From positions 1 through 41,560 of the forward strand of contig JAJUHF010000013.1 in NCBI GenBank assembly GCA_029268045.1: a stretch of DNA of 41,560 bases, in the 5' to 3' direction. A model generated the notes under the pieces. The model saw nothing but the letters and a program-made list of their open reading frames with translations, was not told the origin of the DNA and did not search any database. This document shows, piece by piece, positions 10,845-18,321 of this stretch. Origin of the DNA: Anseongella ginsenosidimutans. GTDB lineage: Bacteria > Bacteroidota > Bacteroidia > Sphingobacteriales > Sphingobacteriaceae. A program made the position numbers and the translations under genes. How positions within the stretch are numbered: the first letter of the stretch is position 1; the number at the start of each line of letters is the position of its first letter.

Positions 10845-11648
10845 TTACGGTTTTTTAAGGAACTCTGTCATCATCTGGGTTACGATGCCGATCAGTTCCC
10901 GCTGTTCTTTCAAGTGGCCGTCCTGCACTTCGATGTTTACATAGGGTATTCCCTGCATGGCCGAATAGACCGACAAGGAGCCGTCGTTGGGGGCATCCGG
11001 ACTCTGAAGCACCACGTTCACATCCCTCTTCTTCAGGTAGTCGAAGAAAAACGGTTCCGTGACAAATACGAAGTCGTCCGTGTCCCACGCCGGATTGATG
11101 TGTACCTGGGAGGCGGCGGAATCCATTAGTTTGCCGGGCAGGTAATAGCGGATGGAATAAAGGCCTTCGGTATTGTTGTGCAAGGTGATTACATACCCCA
11201 AACTGTCGTAATTATACGTTTCAAGAACGGTTTCACCAAGGGACCGGATGGCGCGTACCGCTTCGGGCGTTACCCGTGAATGTTTATCCAGCGTACGGTG
11301 CGCACCGGTGTCGGTAAACATGCCATTGGGGTCGAATATGCATTTGTCGATGCTGTTTTCCAGGTTGAATACGATGTTGCGCTCGCCCCCGTACTGCAAT
11401 TCCACCAGGCTTCCTCCGTACTCCTTCATGAAATCGAGGGCCGCCTCCACGCCGGTATTCTCATCGTCATGGACGCTCAGAAAGCGGATGCTGTCGTTCC
11501 CGTACACGTGTTTGACGATCATCACGGTGGAGTCGTTGAGCAGAAAGGGAATGGAATCCTGCTTTACTTCAAGCGAATCGGTTGCCAATAAACAGGAAGG
11601 GAGCAGGGCAATGGATAGCAGACCGAGGAACAGTATGTTGATTTTCAT
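10845..11648 (-). CDS. Secreted protein with an M14-like zinc-peptidase residue pattern
   Basis: A 267-residue exported protein I cannot name with confidence. The N-terminus is a signal peptide; C19 in LLPSC may make it a lipoprotein. The order of potential catalytic residues resembles the M14 carboxypeptidase / AstE (funnelin) fold: an HxxE pair (H60-E63, in SVHDDENTGVEA), an FDPNGMF segment at 105-111 where the family often has an N-P-D-G or F-D-P-N-R element, a third possible zinc ligand H157 (ITLHNN), and a late glutamate E240 (YVNIEVQDGH) where the general base is expected. This suggests a zinc hydrolase acting on peptides or cell-wall amides. The reading is inferred from motif order alone. 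It is followed 32 bases on by the VWA protein gene. Confidence 0.6.
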   Translation of the reverse strand: MKINILFLGLLSIALLPSCLLATDSLEVKQDSIPFLLNDSTVMIVKHVYGNDSIRFLSVHDDENTGVEAALDFMKEYGGSLVELQYGGERNIVFNLENSIDKCIFDPNGMFTDTGAHRTLDKHSRVTPEAVRAIRSLGETVLETYNYDSLGYVITLHNNTEGLYSIRYYLPGKLMDSAASQVHINPAWDTDDFVFVTEPFFFDYLKKRDVNVVLQSPDAPNDGSLSVYSAMQGIPYVNIEVQDGHLKEQRELIGIVTQMMTEFLKKP

Positions 11649-11698
11649 GCAACGAATAACTAGGCTACAGTTGGCAATGCAATTTCAATACCAAAATC

Positions 11699-11725
11699 AA
11701 AAAAAAACCGCCCGGGGGGGCGGTT
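11699..11725 (-). terminator. Intrinsic terminator after icd
   Basis: On the minus strand AACCGCCC (11725-11718) and GGGCGGTT (11713-11706) form an 8-bp stem with a four-base loop, running into nine T residues. It is 40 bases beyond the icd stop codon and separates icd from the next minus-strand gene. Confidence 0.85.
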
Positions 11726-11764
11726 GATTTCTTGGTTGATATCTTATAAATAAGATCGGCTCAA

Positions 11765-12997
11765 TCAGGCCTGGGCCTTCTGCAGGTTCTCATCAATCGC
11801 GTTGAGGAATTCCTGTGTGCTGAGGTATTGGTCCCGGCTCACATTGGAACCATGGATGCACACAGCCAGGTCCTTGGTCATTTTACCGCTTTCCACGGTT
11901 TCCACACACACGCGTTCGAGGGTATGGCAGAAGTCAATCAATGCCTGGTTGTTGTCCAGTTTGCCCCGGAAAGCCAGGCCCCGTGTCCAGGCAAAAATGG
12001 AAGCGATTGGGTTCGTGCTTGTTTCCTTGCCTTGCTGGTGCAGCCGGTAATGACGGGTAACGGTACCATGGGCCGCTTCGGCTTCCATCGTTTTCCCATC
12101 GGGCGTCACCAGGGTGGAGGTCATCAATCCCAGGGATCCGAAACCCTGAGCGACGGTATCGGACTGTACGTCGCCGTCGTAATTCTTGCAGGCCCAGATA
12201 AATCCGCCGTTCCACTTCAGGGCGGCGGCTACCATGTCATCGATCAGCCGGTGTTCGTAGGTGATTCCTTTGGCGTCCATTTCCGACTTGAACTCCTTTT
12301 CGTACACTTCCTGGAAAATGTCCTTGAACCGCCCGTCGTAGGCTTTCAGGATCGTGTTTTTAGTTGAAAGATATAAGGGCCATCCTTTCTGAAGCGCCAT
12401 GTTGAAGCAGGAACGGGCGAATCCGAAAATGGACTCGTCGGTATTGTACATGCTCATGGCAATGCCGTCTCCCTGAAAGTCATATACGTCCCAGGTTTGC
12501 GGCTCGCCGCCGTCCGCGGGCGTAAATGTCATGGTCAGCTTCCCTTTGCCTTTGGTCACTACATCAGTGGCTTTATACTGGTCTGCATGCGCATGACGGC
12601 CAATGACGATAGGCTGGGTCCAGTTGGGAACCAGTCGCGGTACATTCCGGCAGATGATGGGTTCACGGAAAACGGTTCCACCCACGATGTTCCGGATGGT
12701 ACCGTTGGGGGAGCGCCACATTTTCTTTAAACCGAATTCCTCCACACGTGCTTCATCCGGGGTGATGGTTGCGCATTTAATCCCTACATTGTATTTTTTG
12801 ATCGCCTCGGCGGCATCAATCGTAATCTGATCATTGGTTTCATCCCGTTTGGTGATGCCCAGGTCGAAATACTTGATGTCCAGATCCAGATAGGGGAAGA
12901 TAAATTTATCCTTAATGAATTGCCAGATGATACGGGTCATTTCATCCCCATCCAGTTCTACCACCGGGTTCGCTACTTTGATTTTTTCAGATGACAT
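11765..12997 (-). CDS. icd: NADP-dependent isocitrate dehydrogenase (eukaryote-like type)
   Basis: Oxidatively decarboxylates isocitrate to 2-oxoglutarate in the citric acid cycle with NADP. The 410-residue sequence is the type II dimeric form related to animal IDH1/IDH2, not the E. coli type. Substrate residues fall in register with human IDH1 at a +2 offset: S96, N98, R102 (SPNGTIR), R111, R134 ([11 protein letters not shown]) and Y141. The C-terminal [12 protein letters not shown] motif binds NADP. The ATG at 12997 is preceded by a -7 box 28 bases upstream. It is 50 bases downstream of dnaX on the same strand, and a strong terminator follows. Confidence 0.97.
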   Translation of the reverse strand: MSSEKIKVANPVVELDGDEMTRIIWQFIKDKFIFPYLDLDIKYFDLGITKRDETNDQITIDAAEAIKKYNVGIKCATITPDEARVEEFGLKKMWRSPNGTIRNIVGGTVFREPIICRNVPRLVPNWTQPIVIGRHAHADQYKATDVVTKGKGKLTMTFTPADGGEPQTWDVYDFQGDGIAMSMYNTDESIFGFARSCFNMALQKGWPLYLSTKNTILKAYDGRFKDIFQEVYEKEFKSEMDAKGITYEHRLIDDMVAAALKWNGGFIWACKNYDGDVQSDTVAQGFGSLGLMTSTLVTPDGKTMEAEAAHGTVTRHYRLHQQGKETSTNPIASIFAWTRGLAFRGKLDNNQALIDFCHTLERVCVETVESGKMTKDLAVCIHGSNVSRDQYLSTQEFLNAIDENLQKAQA

Positions 12998-13025
12998 ATG
13001 TTTCGGATTTAAAAATTACAAGCCA

Positions 13026-13033
13026 CAAATTTA
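13026..13033 (-). promoter_or_regulatory. -7 promoter box of icd
   Basis: Minus-strand TAAATTTG is a full TAnnTTTG match. It sits between the dnaX stop and the icd start, leaving a leader of about 20-25 nucleotides. This lets icd be transcribed independently of dnaX. Confidence 0.55.
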
Positions 13034-13047
13034 CGAAAAGCTTTGAC

Positions 13048-14919
13048 TTAAAAATCAATGTCCAGGTCAAGCCGTTTCCGGAGCTCAATCAGGGAAGGGT
13101 TTTTTTCGGCCAGGTAATTGAATTTATCCGTTGAAGTGTACAGTCGCCGGCGGTTGTCCTGCCCTTCGTGCAGTACGGTTTCAATGTCCAGCCGGTAATT
13201 GTGAAGCGCCTTCCTTAAAAAGCTCATCAGATCCTGCTTTTCTTCCAGAAATGTTGCCTGCTGCACCTTGTTTACCACCTTCAGTTTCACGATAAAATCT
13301 TTTCCCAGGCTTGGGGGAAAGGCGGTCATCAAGGTGTGGATGTTCGCGCGTCCCTCCGCTTTCATCCGGTCTGCGTACTCGTTCCAGAAAATCAGCAGTT
13401 GTTCTTCATGGAACGGCTGTTCGGGAAGGCTTTCCCTGCTGTCGCCCGCTTTCTGTTCGGCAGGAGCGCTTTTTGAGGCGCTTATGCCGGAAGTACCCGT
13501 CAGAGAGGGAACTTTCATTTTCGGGATCTGTTTCCACTGCAGGGACGCGGAGGGCGTAATCCCGGCTTCCGGTGCAGGCGCTGGAGCCGGTCCGGTTGGT
13601 GCTGCCGTTTCAGTTGGTGCTGCCGGTCGGGGTCCTGGTGCCGGGGGCTCGGTCAGTGAGGCGTTGTTCTCCGGTGTCCGGGCGTCTTCCGGTTTGGAGC
13701 CTGGATTTAGCCGGTCTTCAGGAGATGCCGTTCCGCTTGGCGGACTCGGTGGTGTTACCCGTTTTTTTTTTAGCCCCTCGTCAGCGACGGGGGGGGTGTC
13801 CCTGGGGGCAGCCCCCGCTTGGATAACCGAGTTGATGTGGCACATTTTCATCAAGGCGAGTTCCACCTGCAGTCGCGGGTTTTTGCTCAACCGGTAATTG
13901 ATGTCGCATTGGTTTCCGATATTTAAGGCGGATAACAGGAAGCCCGTAGATGCTTCCCGTGCTTGCTCCAGGTAACGCTGCCGGATGCCTTCGCTCACTT
14001 CCAGCAGTTGCACGGTTCTTTCTTCCCTGCAAACGAGCAGGTTCCTGAAATGGGCACATAAGCCATTGATGAAATTGTTTCCGTCGAAGCCTTTTCCGAG
14101 TATTTCGTCAAACAACAACAGGCTGGCGGGAATGTCTTCGTCCAGTAAAGAGCGTGTCAGTCGGAAGTAATAGTCGTAATCGAGGATATTGAGGTTGTCG
14201 ATTACCGCCTGGTAGCTGAGGTTGCCGCCCGAAAAGGAAACGATCTGATCGAACATCGAAAGCGCGTCGCGAAGCGCGCCGTCCGATTTCTGGGCAATCA
14301 GGTGAAGACCGTCAGCTTCGTAGGCGATCTGTTCCTTTTCCGCAATATGGGCCAGGTGTCCCGCGATGTCTTCCACCCGGATGCGGTTAAAGTCGAATAT
14401 CTGGCATCGGGACAGGATCGTGGGAATGATCTTGTGTTTTTCCGTGGTGGCCAGAATGAAGATCGCGTAGGACGGGGGTTCTTCCAACGTTTTCAGAAAC
14501 GCGTTGAAGGCGCTCTGGGAGAGCATGTGCACCTCGTCAATGATGTAAATTTTGTATTTGCCCGATTGAGGCGGGTAGCGGACCTGCTCCACCAGGCTGC
14601 GGATGTCGTCCACCGAATTATTGGAAGCCGCGTCCAGCTCGTGAATATTCAGCGAGGCGCCTTTACGGAAAGCAAGACAGCTTTCACAGGTGTCACAGGC
14701 TTCGTAATCGGGTGTGATCTGCTGGCAGTTGATGGTTTTTGCCAGGATGCGCGCGCAGGTGGTTTTGCCTACGCCCCGCGGGCCGCAAAACAGGAAAGCC
14801 TGAGCCAGTTGATTGTTTTTTATCGCGTTTTTCAGCGTTCCCGTTACATGGCCCTGTCCTACGACGGTGTTGAAATGCAAAGGCCGGTATTTTCGCGCTG
14901 AAACGATAAAATTTTCCAT
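13048..14919 (-). CDS. dnaX: DNA polymerase III subunits gamma and tau
   Basis: The 623-residue clamp-loader ATPase. It has Walker A GPRGVGKTT (46-54), a zinc module with C65, C75, C78 and C81, Walker B IIDEVH (126-131), a sensor 1 region near FILATTE and the SRC arginine-finger motif at 170-172. Domains I-III end around residue 370. Then comes a Pro/Ala/Thr-rich linker of roughly 100 residues, and a C-terminal tau-specific region from about 490 that should contact polymerase and helicase. An A10 run at codons 383-386 stands at the junction of domain III and the linker (see separate entry), so a short gamma form is likely made too. It is divergent from rpsF. Confidence 0.97.
   Translation of the reverse strand: MENFIVSARKYRPLHFNTVVGQGHVTGTLKNAIKNNQLAQAFLFCGPRGVGKTTCARILAKTINCQQITPDYEACDTCESCLAFRKGASLNIHELDAASNNSVDDIRSLVEQVRYPPQSGKYKIYIIDEVHMLSQSAFNAFLKTLEEPPSYAIFILATTEKHKIIPTILSRCQIFDFNRIRVEDIAGHLAHIAEKEQIAYEADGLHLIAQKSDGALRDALSMFDQIVSFSGGNLSYQAVIDNLNILDYDYYFRLTRSLLDEDIPASLLLFDEILGKGFDGNNFINGLCAHFRNLLVCREERTVQLLEVSEGIRQRYLEQAREASTGFLLSALNIGNQCDINYRLSKNPRLQVELALMKMCHINSVIQAGAAPRDTPPVADEGLKKKRVTPPSPPSGTASPEDRLNPGSKPEDARTPENNASLTEPPAPGPRPAAPTETAAPTGPAPAPAPEAGITPSASLQWKQIPKMKVPSLTGTSGISASKSAPAEQKAGDSRESLPEQPFHEEQLLIFWNEYADRMKAEGRANIHTLMTAFPPSLGKDFIVKLKVVNKVQQATFLEEKQDLMSFLRKALHNYRLDIETVLHEGQDNRRRLYTSTDKFNYLAEKNPSLIELRKRLDLDIDF
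13762..13771 (-). other. A10 slippery run in dnaX, candidate gamma/tau switch
   Basis: The dnaX coding strand has ten consecutive A residues, read CTA AAA AAA AAA (L383-K386). Gain of one A, or a -1 ribosomal slip, would add 14 new residues and stop at a TGA, giving about 400 residues. Loss of one A would give N386-G387 and then TAA. Both alternatives end right after domain III, the expected size of gamma. Just upstream a GC-rich hairpin with stem CCC-CGTC / GACG-A-GGG (about 13792-13775) ends a few bases before the run. Thermus thermophilus dnaX is known to use transcriptional slippage at an A9 run. Confidence 0.7.
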
Positions 14920-14923
14920 ACGG

Positions 14924-14931
14924 CGAAATTA
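14924..14931 (-). promoter_or_regulatory. Candidate -7 box of dnaX
   Basis: Minus-strand TAATTTCG matches TAnnTTTG except at one base. It lies four bases before the dnaX ATG, again implying an almost leaderless transcript. The promoter identity rests on this one motif. Confidence 0.35.
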
Positions 14932-15018
14932 AGGATAATTTTTATGTTGACCGTCCTTCACGGCACGATAATTTACATTGGAAAGCCACTCATCCCTTGG
15001 AATTTGGATAGTGGAAAG

Positions 15019-15053
15019 TTTGTTCCAATTCCGGATTAATCTTCCTATATTTG
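15019..15053 (+). promoter_or_regulatory. Promoter of the rpsF-rpsR-rplI operon
   Basis: A TTTG at 15019-15022 and TATATTTG at 15046-15053 correspond to the -33 and -7 elements of a Bacteroidota promoter. The spacing of 23 bases is a little long. Transcription would start near 15058-15060, leaving a leader of about 35 nucleotides. Confidence 0.65.
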
Positions 15054-15056
15054 CAA

Positions 15057-15072
15057 CCCGTTTTAAAACGGG
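15057..15072 (+). promoter_or_regulatory. Leader hairpin before rpsF
   Basis: CCCGTTTTAAAACGGG is a perfect 16-base palindrome just after the -7 box, at or within the 5' end of the operon mRNA. A GC clamp closes an AU-rich interior. In several phyla the S6:S18 complex binds a structured, CCG-containing element in its own mRNA leader; this hairpin could be a minimal form of such an autoregulatory site, or a transcript-stabilising 5' hairpin. No bulged CCG of the published kind is obvious. Confidence 0.35.
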
Positions 15073-15093
15073 ATTAAAAACTCAATAGGGAAA

Positions 15094-15465
15094 ATGAACA
15101 ATTTTGAAAGTGTTTTAATTCTTACCCCGTTGTTATCAGAAGAAGCCACTCAGGAGCTGATCGGAAAATTCCGCAGCTTCCTGACTGATAACGGAGCCGA
15201 AATTATCCATGAAGATAGTTGGGGTTTGAAGAAGCTGGCGTATCCGATCCAGAAGAAAACAACCGGTTATTACCACATAACTGAGTTCAAGGCTCCCGGC
15301 GAATTGATTAACAAACTTGAACTGGCCTACAAACGGGAAGAGCGCGTGATGCGTTTTCTTACCATCCGGCTTGACAAACACGGCGTTGCCTACAACGAAC
15401 GCAAACGGGCCGGTCTGACCACCAGAAAATCAAGAGAACAACAAAAGGAAGGAGAGACAGCATAA
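15094..15465 (+). CDS. rpsF: 30S ribosomal protein S6
   Basis: A 123-residue S6 protein of the small-subunit platform, which binds rRNA together with S18. The start [20 protein letters not shown] and the core [21 protein letters not shown] are characteristic, and [14 protein letters not shown] marks the last core strand. A charged tail rich in Arg, Lys, Gln and Glu follows. Its stop overlaps the rpsR start by one base (TAATG), so the two partners are translationally coupled, which suits their fixed 1:1 complex. It leads a three-gene ribosomal operon with a promoter and hairpin upstream. Confidence 0.98.
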   Translation: MNNFESVLILTPLLSEEATQELIGKFRSFLTDNGAEIIHEDSWGLKKLAYPIQKKTTGYYHITEFKAPGELINKLELAYKREERVMRFLTIRLDKHGVAYNERKRAGLTTRKSREQQKEGETA

Positions 15466-15731
15466 TGGCAGCTCAGGAACAGATTCAATACGTTACACCT
15501 CCCAAGGTTGTTGACAACCGTAAAAAATACTGCCGTTTTAAAAAGAACGGTATCAAATACATTGACTACAAGGATGCGAATTTCCTTACAAAGTTTGTAA
15601 ACGAACAGGGTAAGGTATTGCCCCGCCGGATTACCGGGACTTCCCTGAAGTATCAGCGGAAAGTTGCTCAGGCTATCAAGCGTGCAAGGCATATTGCAAT
15701 CCTTCCGTACGTAACCGATGGCTTGAAATAA
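15465..15731 (+). CDS. rpsR: 30S ribosomal protein S18
   Basis: An 88-residue S18 protein, partner of S6 on the 30S platform. Diagnostic segments are [38 protein letters not shown] and the basic helix [14 protein letters not shown]. The ATG shares a base with the rpsF stop codon. Only one Cys (C23) is evident, so it does not look like the zinc-binding C+ form. Confidence 0.98.
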   Translation: MAAQEQIQYVTPPKVVDNRKKYCRFKKNGIKYIDYKDANFLTKFVNEQGKVLPRRITGTSLKYQRKVAQAIKRARHIAILPYVTDGLK

Positions 15732-15744
15732 GGAGGAAGCTGAA

Positions 15745-16188
15745 ATGGAAGTTATTCTGACACAGGACGTTAAAAAACTGGGCGAGAAGGACGATATCGT
15801 TACTGTAAAGCCTGGTTATGGACGTAATTTTCTGCTACCCAAGGGGATGGCAGTTTTGGCGACCGAATCAAACAAGAAGGTGCTGGCCGAAAATATCCGC
15901 CAGGCCCAGTTCAAGCAGGAAAAGGTGAAGAAGGATGCCGAGAAGATTGCCGAAGGACTGAAAGACGTCAGTCTGACCATCGGCGCGAAAGCCGGCGAGA
16001 ACGGAAAGATCTTTGGTGCGGTGAATGCGCTTCAGATCGCGGAGGCGATCAAAAAGCTCGGTTTCGAGGTGGACCGCCGCAAGATCACGTTTGACTCGGA
16101 CGTGAAATTCCTCGGTACCTATACGGCCAACGTAAATCTTCATAAAGAAGTAAAGGTGCAGGTGCCTTTTGAAGTGGTGGCTGAATAA
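15745..16188 (+). CDS. rplI: 50S ribosomal protein L9
   Basis: A 147-residue two-domain L9, which sits at the base of the L1 stalk and limits frameshifting. The N-terminal domain shows MEVILTQDVKKLGEKDDIV and VKPGYGRNFLLPKGMA; a long charged helix connects it to the C-terminal domain with GKIFGAVNALQIAEAIKKLG. A strong AGGAGG ribosome-binding site lies 9 bases before the ATG, within the 13-base gap from rpsR. The operon terminator follows. Confidence 0.98.
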   Translation: MEVILTQDVKKLGEKDDIVTVKPGYGRNFLLPKGMAVLATESNKKVLAENIRQAQFKQEKVKKDAEKIAEGLKDVSLTIGAKAGENGKIFGAVNALQIAEAIKKLGFEVDRRKITFDSDVKFLGTYTANVNLHKEVKVQVPFEVVAE

Positions 16189-16218
16189 GCCTGCCGTACA
16201 AACGTTTTTTTGAATTAG

Positions 16219-16252
16219 AAAGACGCCTTCCCAATCCGAAGGCGTCTTTTTT
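16219..16252 (+). terminator. Intrinsic terminator of the ribosomal-protein operon
   Basis: AAAGACGCCTTC (16219-16230) and GAAGGCGTCTTT (16238-16249) form a perfect 12-bp stem with a 7-base loop, running into a T-run. It is 31 bases after the rplI stop. Because the stem is A-rich at its base and T-rich at its end it may also act on the minus strand. Confidence 0.93.
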
Positions 16253-16318
16253 ATGGAACCCGCCCGGAATGCGTTCCGGAAAAGCTCTGTACGCTACGCG
16301 CGGATTTTCAGCAAGTTT

Positions 16319-16326
16319 TATATTTG
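16319..16326 (+). promoter_or_regulatory. -7 promoter box of mtgA
   Basis: TATATTTG is a perfect TAnnTTTG match, six bases before the ATG at 16333. This is the same spacing as at carA. A TTG codon at 16324 that would lengthen the protein lies inside the box, so it is not the start. Confidence 0.65.
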
Positions 16327-16332
16327 TGCCGA

Positions 16333-17004
16333 ATGATTGGACGTGTACTCCGCTTTGTGGGAAAAGCATTGCTTTGGTTTTTGCTCATCACCGTGGGCTG
16401 GGTGATCCTATACCGGTTTGTGCCTCCTCCGGTCACTTTTTTAATGACCAAGCGATTGTACGAGCAATTCCGCGACGATAGGCCGCTGAAGCTGAAGAAA
16501 CATTGGAAGCCGATCCACGAAATATCCCCGCATTTGCCCAGTGCGGTGATTGCTGCGGAAGATCAGCTTTTTCTGTCACACAAGGGCTTTGACTGGGAAG
16601 CGATCCAGCGCGCGTACCGGCAGAACAAACAGGGAAACAACATGCGCGGCGGCAGTACCATCTCCCAGCAGGTGGCCAAAAATGTGTTTCTCTGGCCGGG
16701 ACGCTCCTATGTGCGGAAAGGATTCGAGGCATACTTTACGGTATTAATCGAGCTTTTCTGGGGTAAAAAGCGCATCATGGAGGTGTATCTTAACGTGGCC
16801 GAGATGGGGATCGGTGTGTACGGGGCGGAGGCCGCCGCCTGGTATTATTTCGACAAGCCGGCGGAAGAGTTAAGCCGGTATGAAGCCGCGCTGATCGCGA
16901 CGATCCTGCCCAACCCCACGCAGTATCCCGTGCGAAATCCGGGACCGTACGTAAGCCGCCGCGCGCGTCAGGTGATGCGCTACATGCGCCCGGTCGAGTT
17001 CTGA
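16333..17004 (+). CDS. mtgA: Monofunctional biosynthetic peptidoglycan transglycosylase
   Basis: A 223-residue GT51 enzyme that polymerises lipid II into glycan strands at the periplasmic face of the inner membrane. One N-terminal membrane span covers about residues 10-28. The GT51 motifs are present: AVIAAEDQLFLSHKGFDW with the catalytic glutamate E76, RGGSTISQQVAKNVFL at about 105-120, and KKRIMEVYLNVAEMG. No transpeptidase domain follows, so it is the single-function MtgA form. I chose the ATG at 16333 because the -7 box lies directly before it. It is convergent with the next gene, 9 bases apart. Confidence 0.94.
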   Translation: MIGRVLRFVGKALLWFLLITVGWVILYRFVPPPVTFLMTKRLYEQFRDDRPLKLKKHWKPIHEISPHLPSAVIAAEDQLFLSHKGFDWEAIQRAYRQNKQGNNMRGGSTISQQVAKNVFLWPGRSYVRKGFEAYFTVLIELFWGKKRIMEVYLNVAEMGIGVYGAEAAAWYYFDKPAEELSRYEAALIATILPNPTQYPVRNPGPYVSRRARQVMRYMRPVEF

Positions 17005-17013
17005 GTGAAATCC

Positions 17014-17523
17014 TTATTCCCGGACCGTGAATACCTGGGCATGCCAGCTCTGTTCAAACGGAATTTCCCAGCTTTCCTCCAATGCCTTTTTTGTTGACAC
17101 CATGTTGTTGAAGACGATGGTTGAGCGGTTTACGCGCCCGGCCTCCAACAATTCTTCAAAGGTTTCCCGGTTAACCGATACCACTTTCCCGTTTTCTTTG
17201 TACGCGATATTGAACCGGTCAAAAAGCTTTAAGTTCAAAGCTTTTTCGAGTTCTTGCATGAACCGGTGCAGGGAGTCAATGGAACATCCGCTGGCCGATG
17301 CATTCCGTTCATCCACCATGACCACAAAGAACCGGTTATACCGGATCTCGGTATGGGCGGCCAGAGCGTGTCCGTGGGCTTTCCATTGATCGACAAATCC
17401 GTGTAATTTCGGAAAGACCCATTTAATTTCATCGGGACTGAGTTCCCGGTCCGCCTGAAAAATCCAGACCCTTGAGTTATCGGCAAATTGATGCATACCT
17501 GAATAACTGCTATTGTGCTTCAT
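17014..17523 (-). CDS. Conserved Bacteroidota protein of unknown function
   Basis: A 169-residue soluble protein, with no signal peptide or membrane span. Proteins like this in Bacteroidota are often labelled 'ABC transporter ATPase', but I see no Walker A, Walker B or ABC signature, so that name is not supported. Visible features are FPKLHGFVDQWKAHGHALAA, VMVDERNASASGCSIDSLHR, and a C-terminal WEIPFEQSWHAQVF. It follows the CCG-domain Fe-S protein by 8 bases on the same strand, which suggests a shared transcript and perhaps a role in assembling or using that complex. Function unknown. Confidence 0.75.
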   Translation of the reverse strand: MKHNSSYSGMHQFADNSRVWIFQADRELSPDEIKWVFPKLHGFVDQWKAHGHALAAHTEIRYNRFFVVMVDERNASASGCSIDSLHRFMQELEKALNLKLFDRFNIAYKENGKVVSVNRETFEELLEAGRVNRSTIVFNNMVSTKKALEESWEIPFEQSWHAQVFTVRE

Positions 17524-17531
17524 TTGTTTAG

Positions 17532-18311
17532 CTAGATTCCATTTGCCCGGACGGTCAGTTCTGCAATGTCAAGTACTTCCACCTCCTGCTCTTTTTCCAA
17601 CTGCTTTACACCGTCCCGCAGCATGGTCATGCAGAACGGGCAGGCCGAAGCGATCACCTGCGCGCCGCTGGCCAGCGCTTCTTCGGTCCGTTCTACGTTG
17701 ATTTCCTTTTTGCCCGGCTCGGGTTCCTTGAATAGCTGCGCGCCGCCTGCTCCGCAACAAAGTCCGTTCGCTCTGCTGCGTTTCATTTCCACCAGGTCGG
17801 CATCCAGGGCCTTCAGCGCTTCCCGGGGGGCTTCATAGACCCGGTTTGCCCGTCCCAGATAGCAGGCGTCGTGGTAGGTGATTTTCTTTCCATGAAAGCT
17901 TTCGCCTCCTGCCGCGCGCAGCTTCCCCTCCCGGATCAACTGCTGGATCAGCTGGGTATGGTGGATCACTTCGTAGTTTCCCCCCAGTTCGGGATATTCG
18001 TTTTTCAGGGTGTTGAAACAGTGCGGGCAGGCCGTAACGATTTTTTTGACCCCATATCCGTTCAGTACCTGGATATTGCTCAGGGCCATCATCTGGAAAA
18101 GAAATTCATTGCCGGCCCGTTTGGCGGGGTCACCAGTGCAGCTTTCCTCCGTTCCCAGAACCGCGTAATCTATGCCTACGTGGTCCAGGATCTTGGCTAC
18201 GCTTCGGGTAATCCGCTGTGCCCGCTCATCGAAGCTGCCGGCACATCCTACCCAGAAGACCAGTTCGGGTTGTTTATTCGAGGCGGCCACATCGGCTAAT
18301 GAGAACATCAT
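17532..18311 (-). CDS. CCG-domain Fe-S oxidoreductase subunit (HdrB/LutA-like)
   Basis: A 259-residue soluble protein with two cysteine-rich CCG-type domains, as in heterodisulfide reductase HdrB/HdrD, GlpC and LutA. The first domain has C23, C58 (SCTGDPAKRAG, with Thr in place of the second Cys) and C95-x-x-C98. The second has C150, C185-C186 (LCCGAGGAQ) and C224-x-x-C227. CCG domains bind unusual 4Fe-4S centres and move electrons to disulfides, quinones or hydroxy acids. The gene begins 10 bases after the membrane Fe-S gene, so the pair probably form one membrane-bound oxidoreductase. The electron donor and acceptor are unknown. Confidence 0.88.
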   Translation of the reverse strand: MMFSLADVAASNKQPELVFWVGCAGSFDERAQRITRSVAKILDHVGIDYAVLGTEESCTGDPAKRAGNEFLFQMMALSNIQVLNGYGVKKIVTACPHCFNTLKNEYPELGGNYEVIHHTQLIQQLIREGKLRAAGGESFHGKKITYHDACYLGRANRVYEAPREALKALDADLVEMKRSRANGLCCGAGGAQLFKEPEPGKKEINVERTEEALASGAQVIASACPFCMTMLRDGVKQLEKEQEVEVLDIAELTVRANGI

Positions 18312-18321
18312 ATCGTTTGTA

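Noticed and set aside
13762-13773. T-rich stretch on the plus strand read as a transcription terminator
   Set aside because: It is inside the dnaX coding region, with no plus-strand gene upstream to end; the A10 coding-strand reading explains it better.
13268-13897. Open frame on the plus strand opposite the dnaX linker
   Set aside because: It arises from the GC-rich Pro/Ala linker read in reverse; low-complexity Gly/Ala/Ser composition and no ribosome-binding site.
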